Shown here: positions 62,279 through 64,000 of the stretch, in pieces
Layout of the letters: every line of letters begins with the position of its first letter
Numbering within the stretch: position 1 is the stretch's first letter
Assembly: GCA_038230335.1 (NCBI GenBank)
Contig: JBBRNL010000012.1
Coordinates: forward strand, 1 to 64,000
DNA: 64,000 nt
Source of the DNA: JBBRDU01 sp038230335
Lineage (GTDB): Bacteria; Verrucomicrobiota; Verrucomicrobiia; Chthoniobacterales; UBA10450
Direction of reading: 5' to 3'
Position numbers and translations under genes: made by a program
Notes under the pieces: model-generated
What the model was told of the DNA's origin: nothing
Databases searched by the model: none
What the model saw: the letters and a program-made list of their open reading frames with translations, nothing else

Positions 62279-63963
62279 ACCGGCTCGATTACTTCGTCCT
62301 GCTCGCCACCATCCTGGCGATTCCGCTCTACGGCCTCTGGCGGACACGGGGGGACGCATCGCTCGGCCAGTACATGAAGGGGGATACCAGCATCCGCTGG
62401 GGTACGATCGGATTATCTGTTCTGGCCACGCAGGCCGGACCGATCACGTTTCTATCCATGCCGGGTCAGGCCTACGAGAGCGGCCTCGGTTTCATCCAGA
62501 ATTATTTCGGTCAACCACTCGCGCTCGTCGTTGTCTGCGCGGTTTTCGTCCCCATCTATCAGCGGCTCAAGGTATTCACGGCTTACCAATATCTGGGCCA
62601 GCGCTTTGATCGAAAGACGCAGATGCTCGGCGCGTTCCTCTTCCTGGTACAACGAGGGATCGCCGCCGGCATCACCATTTATGCGCCCGCCATTATCCTC
62701 TCCGCCTTGCTGGGTTGGCGGCTCGATCTGACCATCTGGCTGGCCGGTGGACTCGTCATTATTTACACCGTGGCGGGCGGGACGAAGATCGTCAGCCTCA
62801 CGCAACGTTACCAAATGATGGTCATTCTCATCGGAATGGCGATTGCCTTCGGGCTCGTGGTCTATCGACTTTCATCCGAGTTGTCTTTCGGACACGCTCT
62901 CTCCATTGCCGGAAAAATGGGCAAGCTTCAGGCGGTCGATTTTTCGATCGATCCGCACAAACGCTACACCTTCTGGTCGGGCACTGTGGGCGGATTTTTT
63001 CTGGCCCTGTCCTATTTCGGAGCCGACCAATCCCAGGTCCAGCGCTACCTCGCGGGTGATTCGATCAAGGCGAGCCGCTTCGGATTGCTCTTCAATGCTG
63101 TGGTCAAGGTGCCGATGCAGTTCTTCATTCTTCTGCTCGGGGCGATGGTTTTCATGTTTTACCAATTCGAAAAACCGCCGGCTTATTTCAATCGACCGGC
63201 CTATGAGCGCGCCGTGGAACGCGGTTCCGGCCCGCAGCTGGCCGCGTTGCAAGCAGAATTCGATCAGGTGTTTGAAGAAAAACGCGCGGCCATTCGTGCG
63301 ACGGGAGAACAGTTGTCGGAACCAGCCGCGGCACAAATACGCGGACTCGATGCGCGGGCCCATGAGATTCGCGACCGGACAAAAAAAGTTCTCGATCAGG
63401 CCGGAGCCGATCCGAAGAGCAAGGAATCCGATTACGTTTTCATTACCTTTATTCTTCAACAAATGCCGCATGGAATGGTGGGATTGCTCGTTGCCGTAAT
63501 ACTTTGCGCGACCATGTCGGTCACGGCCGCGACTCTCAATGCTCTGGGTTCGACAACCGCCATCGACTTTTATCGACCGATGCTTCGTCCGAATGCGAGT
63601 GATCATCACTATGTCATCGCCACGCAGGTCCTGACGGCGGCATGGGGACTGGTCGCGATCGCCGTCGCCTCCTTTGCCAATCTGGTGGAGAATCTGATCG
63701 AAGCGGGAAACATCCTTGGCTCCGTCTTTTACGGCAGCATCCTCGGATTATTCCTCGTCGCGTTCTTCATTCGCAGTGTGCGCGGGTCGGCCGTTTTCCT
63801 GGCCGCACTCATCGCGCAGGCGATCGTGTTCGTTTTGTTTTTTACAACCGGCATCGGATACCTTTGGTATAACGTGATCGGGTGCGCTGCGGTCATGGTC
63901 GTCGCTCCCATCCTGCAGCGCGCGATTTTCCGCGACGCAGAGGAGCGCGCCGCAGTATCATAG
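62275..63963 (+). CDS. Sodium/solute symporter (SSS family) with cytosolic coiled-coil insert
   Basis: 562 residues from the GTG at 62275. About 13 hydrophobic helices with SSS features: SIRWGTIGLSVLATQAGPITFLSM, QYLGQRFDRKTQM, TVAGGTKIVSLTQ and FGADQSQVQRYLAG. An ~80-residue charged segment (FNRPAYERAVERGSG to DQAGADPKSKES) interrupts the membrane helices and looks like a cytoplasmic coiled coil. The substrate is unknown; coupling to a secreted PIG-L deacetylase suggests an amino sugar derivative. A longer reading from 62098 overlaps the deacetylase and is rejected. Confidence 0.9.
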   Translation: MNRLDYFVLLATILAIPLYGLWRTRGDASLGQYMKGDTSIRWGTIGLSVLATQAGPITFLSMPGQAYESGLGFIQNYFGQPLALVVVCAVFVPIYQRLKVFTAYQYLGQRFDRKTQMLGAFLFLVQRGIAAGITIYAPAIILSALLGWRLDLTIWLAGGLVIIYTVAGGTKIVSLTQRYQMMVILIGMAIAFGLVVYRLSSELSFGHALSIAGKMGKLQAVDFSIDPHKRYTFWSGTVGGFFLALSYFGADQSQVQRYLAGDSIKASRFGLLFNAVVKVPMQFFILLLGAMVFMFYQFEKPPAYFNRPAYERAVERGSGPQLAALQAEFDQVFEEKRAAIRATGEQLSEPAAAQIRGLDARAHEIRDRTKKVLDQAGADPKSKESDYVFITFILQQMPHGMVGLLVAVILCATMSVTAATLNALGSTTAIDFYRPMLRPNASDHHYVIATQVLTAAWGLVAIAVASFANLVENLIEAGNILGSVFYGSILGLFLVAFFIRSVRGSAVFLAALIAQAIVFVLFFTTGIGYLWYNVIGCAAVMVVAPILQRAIFRDAEERAAVS

Positions 63964-63975
63964 AGGCACGGCGCG

Positions 63976-64000
63976 ATGGATAACCCGGTTATTTGTTTCG
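63976..64000 (+). CDS. Start of a further gene, truncated by the window edge
   Basis: An ATG at 63976 opens a frame reading MDNPVICF to the edge. A GAGG lies 9 bases upstream. PVICF-type openings are seen in PfkB-family sugar kinases, but eight residues are too few to assign a function. Confidence 0.3.

Overview
The window is about 58% GC, gene-dense and chromosomal. Gene content and protein style point to a Verrucomicrobia (Spartobacteria-like) soil or sediment bacterium: DUF3309, PIG-L deacetylase/SSS transporter pairs, DUF2911, OpcA beside zwf, a plant/cyanobacterial-type IspH, and many palindromic intergenic repeats. That assignment is inference; no rRNA or other phylogenetic marker is present. 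I see no tRNA, rRNA, CRISPR array, insertion sequence, phage gene or replication origin. Very few start codons are preceded by a Shine-Dalgarno sequence, and several genes start with GTG or TTG.

Layout. 0-4 kb: the end of a secreted beta-helix protein, then GDP-fucose synthesis (gmd, fcl) flanked by short repeats. 4-5 kb: a nucleotidyltransferase with a small coupled ORF. 5-16 kb: envelope and core genes (uppP, M23 peptidase, purA, uppS, hemW, a DUF362 protein, a squalene/phytoene synthase-like enzyme, family-4 uracil-DNA glycosylase, queA, a YciA-type thioesterase). 16-25 kb: a cNMP-binding/DUF4388 protein, zwf-opcA, a large hybrid histidine kinase, and a fused phosphatase-serine hydroxymethyltransferase. 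24.6-35.8 kb: a lipid A-type acyltransferase, L,D-transpeptidase, ispH, ku, oxidoreductases, a DoxX protein, dienelactone hydrolase, an MFS exporter, a sulfotransferase and a methyltransferase.

35.8-57.7 kb is the centrepiece: a nucleobase and nucleoside salvage/catabolism island. Purine side: adenine deaminase, single-chain xanthine dehydrogenase with XdhC, urate oxidase, HIU hydrolase, OHCU decarboxylase, allantoinase, allantoicase and an uncharacterised aldolase-like enzyme. Pyrimidine side: a PreA-like dihydropyrimidine dehydrogenase lacking its ferredoxin domain, dihydropyrimidinase, an M20 amidohydrolase (probable beta-ureidopropionase), an AGXT2-like aminotransferase and CoA-acylating (methyl)malonate-semialdehyde dehydrogenase. 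NCS1 and NupC transporters bring substrates in. Together they could turn adenine into urea plus glyoxylate, and uracil into ammonia, CO2 and acetyl-CoA. No ureidoglycolate lyase, urease, guanine deaminase, PreT or dedicated regulator is visible.

57.9-64 kb: a DoxX-like membrane protein, a DUF2911 protein, and a translationally coupled trio of secreted PIG-L deacetylase, 41-residue membrane protein and sodium/solute symporter. A new gene begins at the right edge.

The most notable items are the phosphatase-GlyA fusion, the ferredoxin-less PreA with no partner, the aldolase-like gene embedded in the purine operon, a hairpin abutting the purA start codon, and different repeat families occupying successive junctions of the pyrimidine half of the island.
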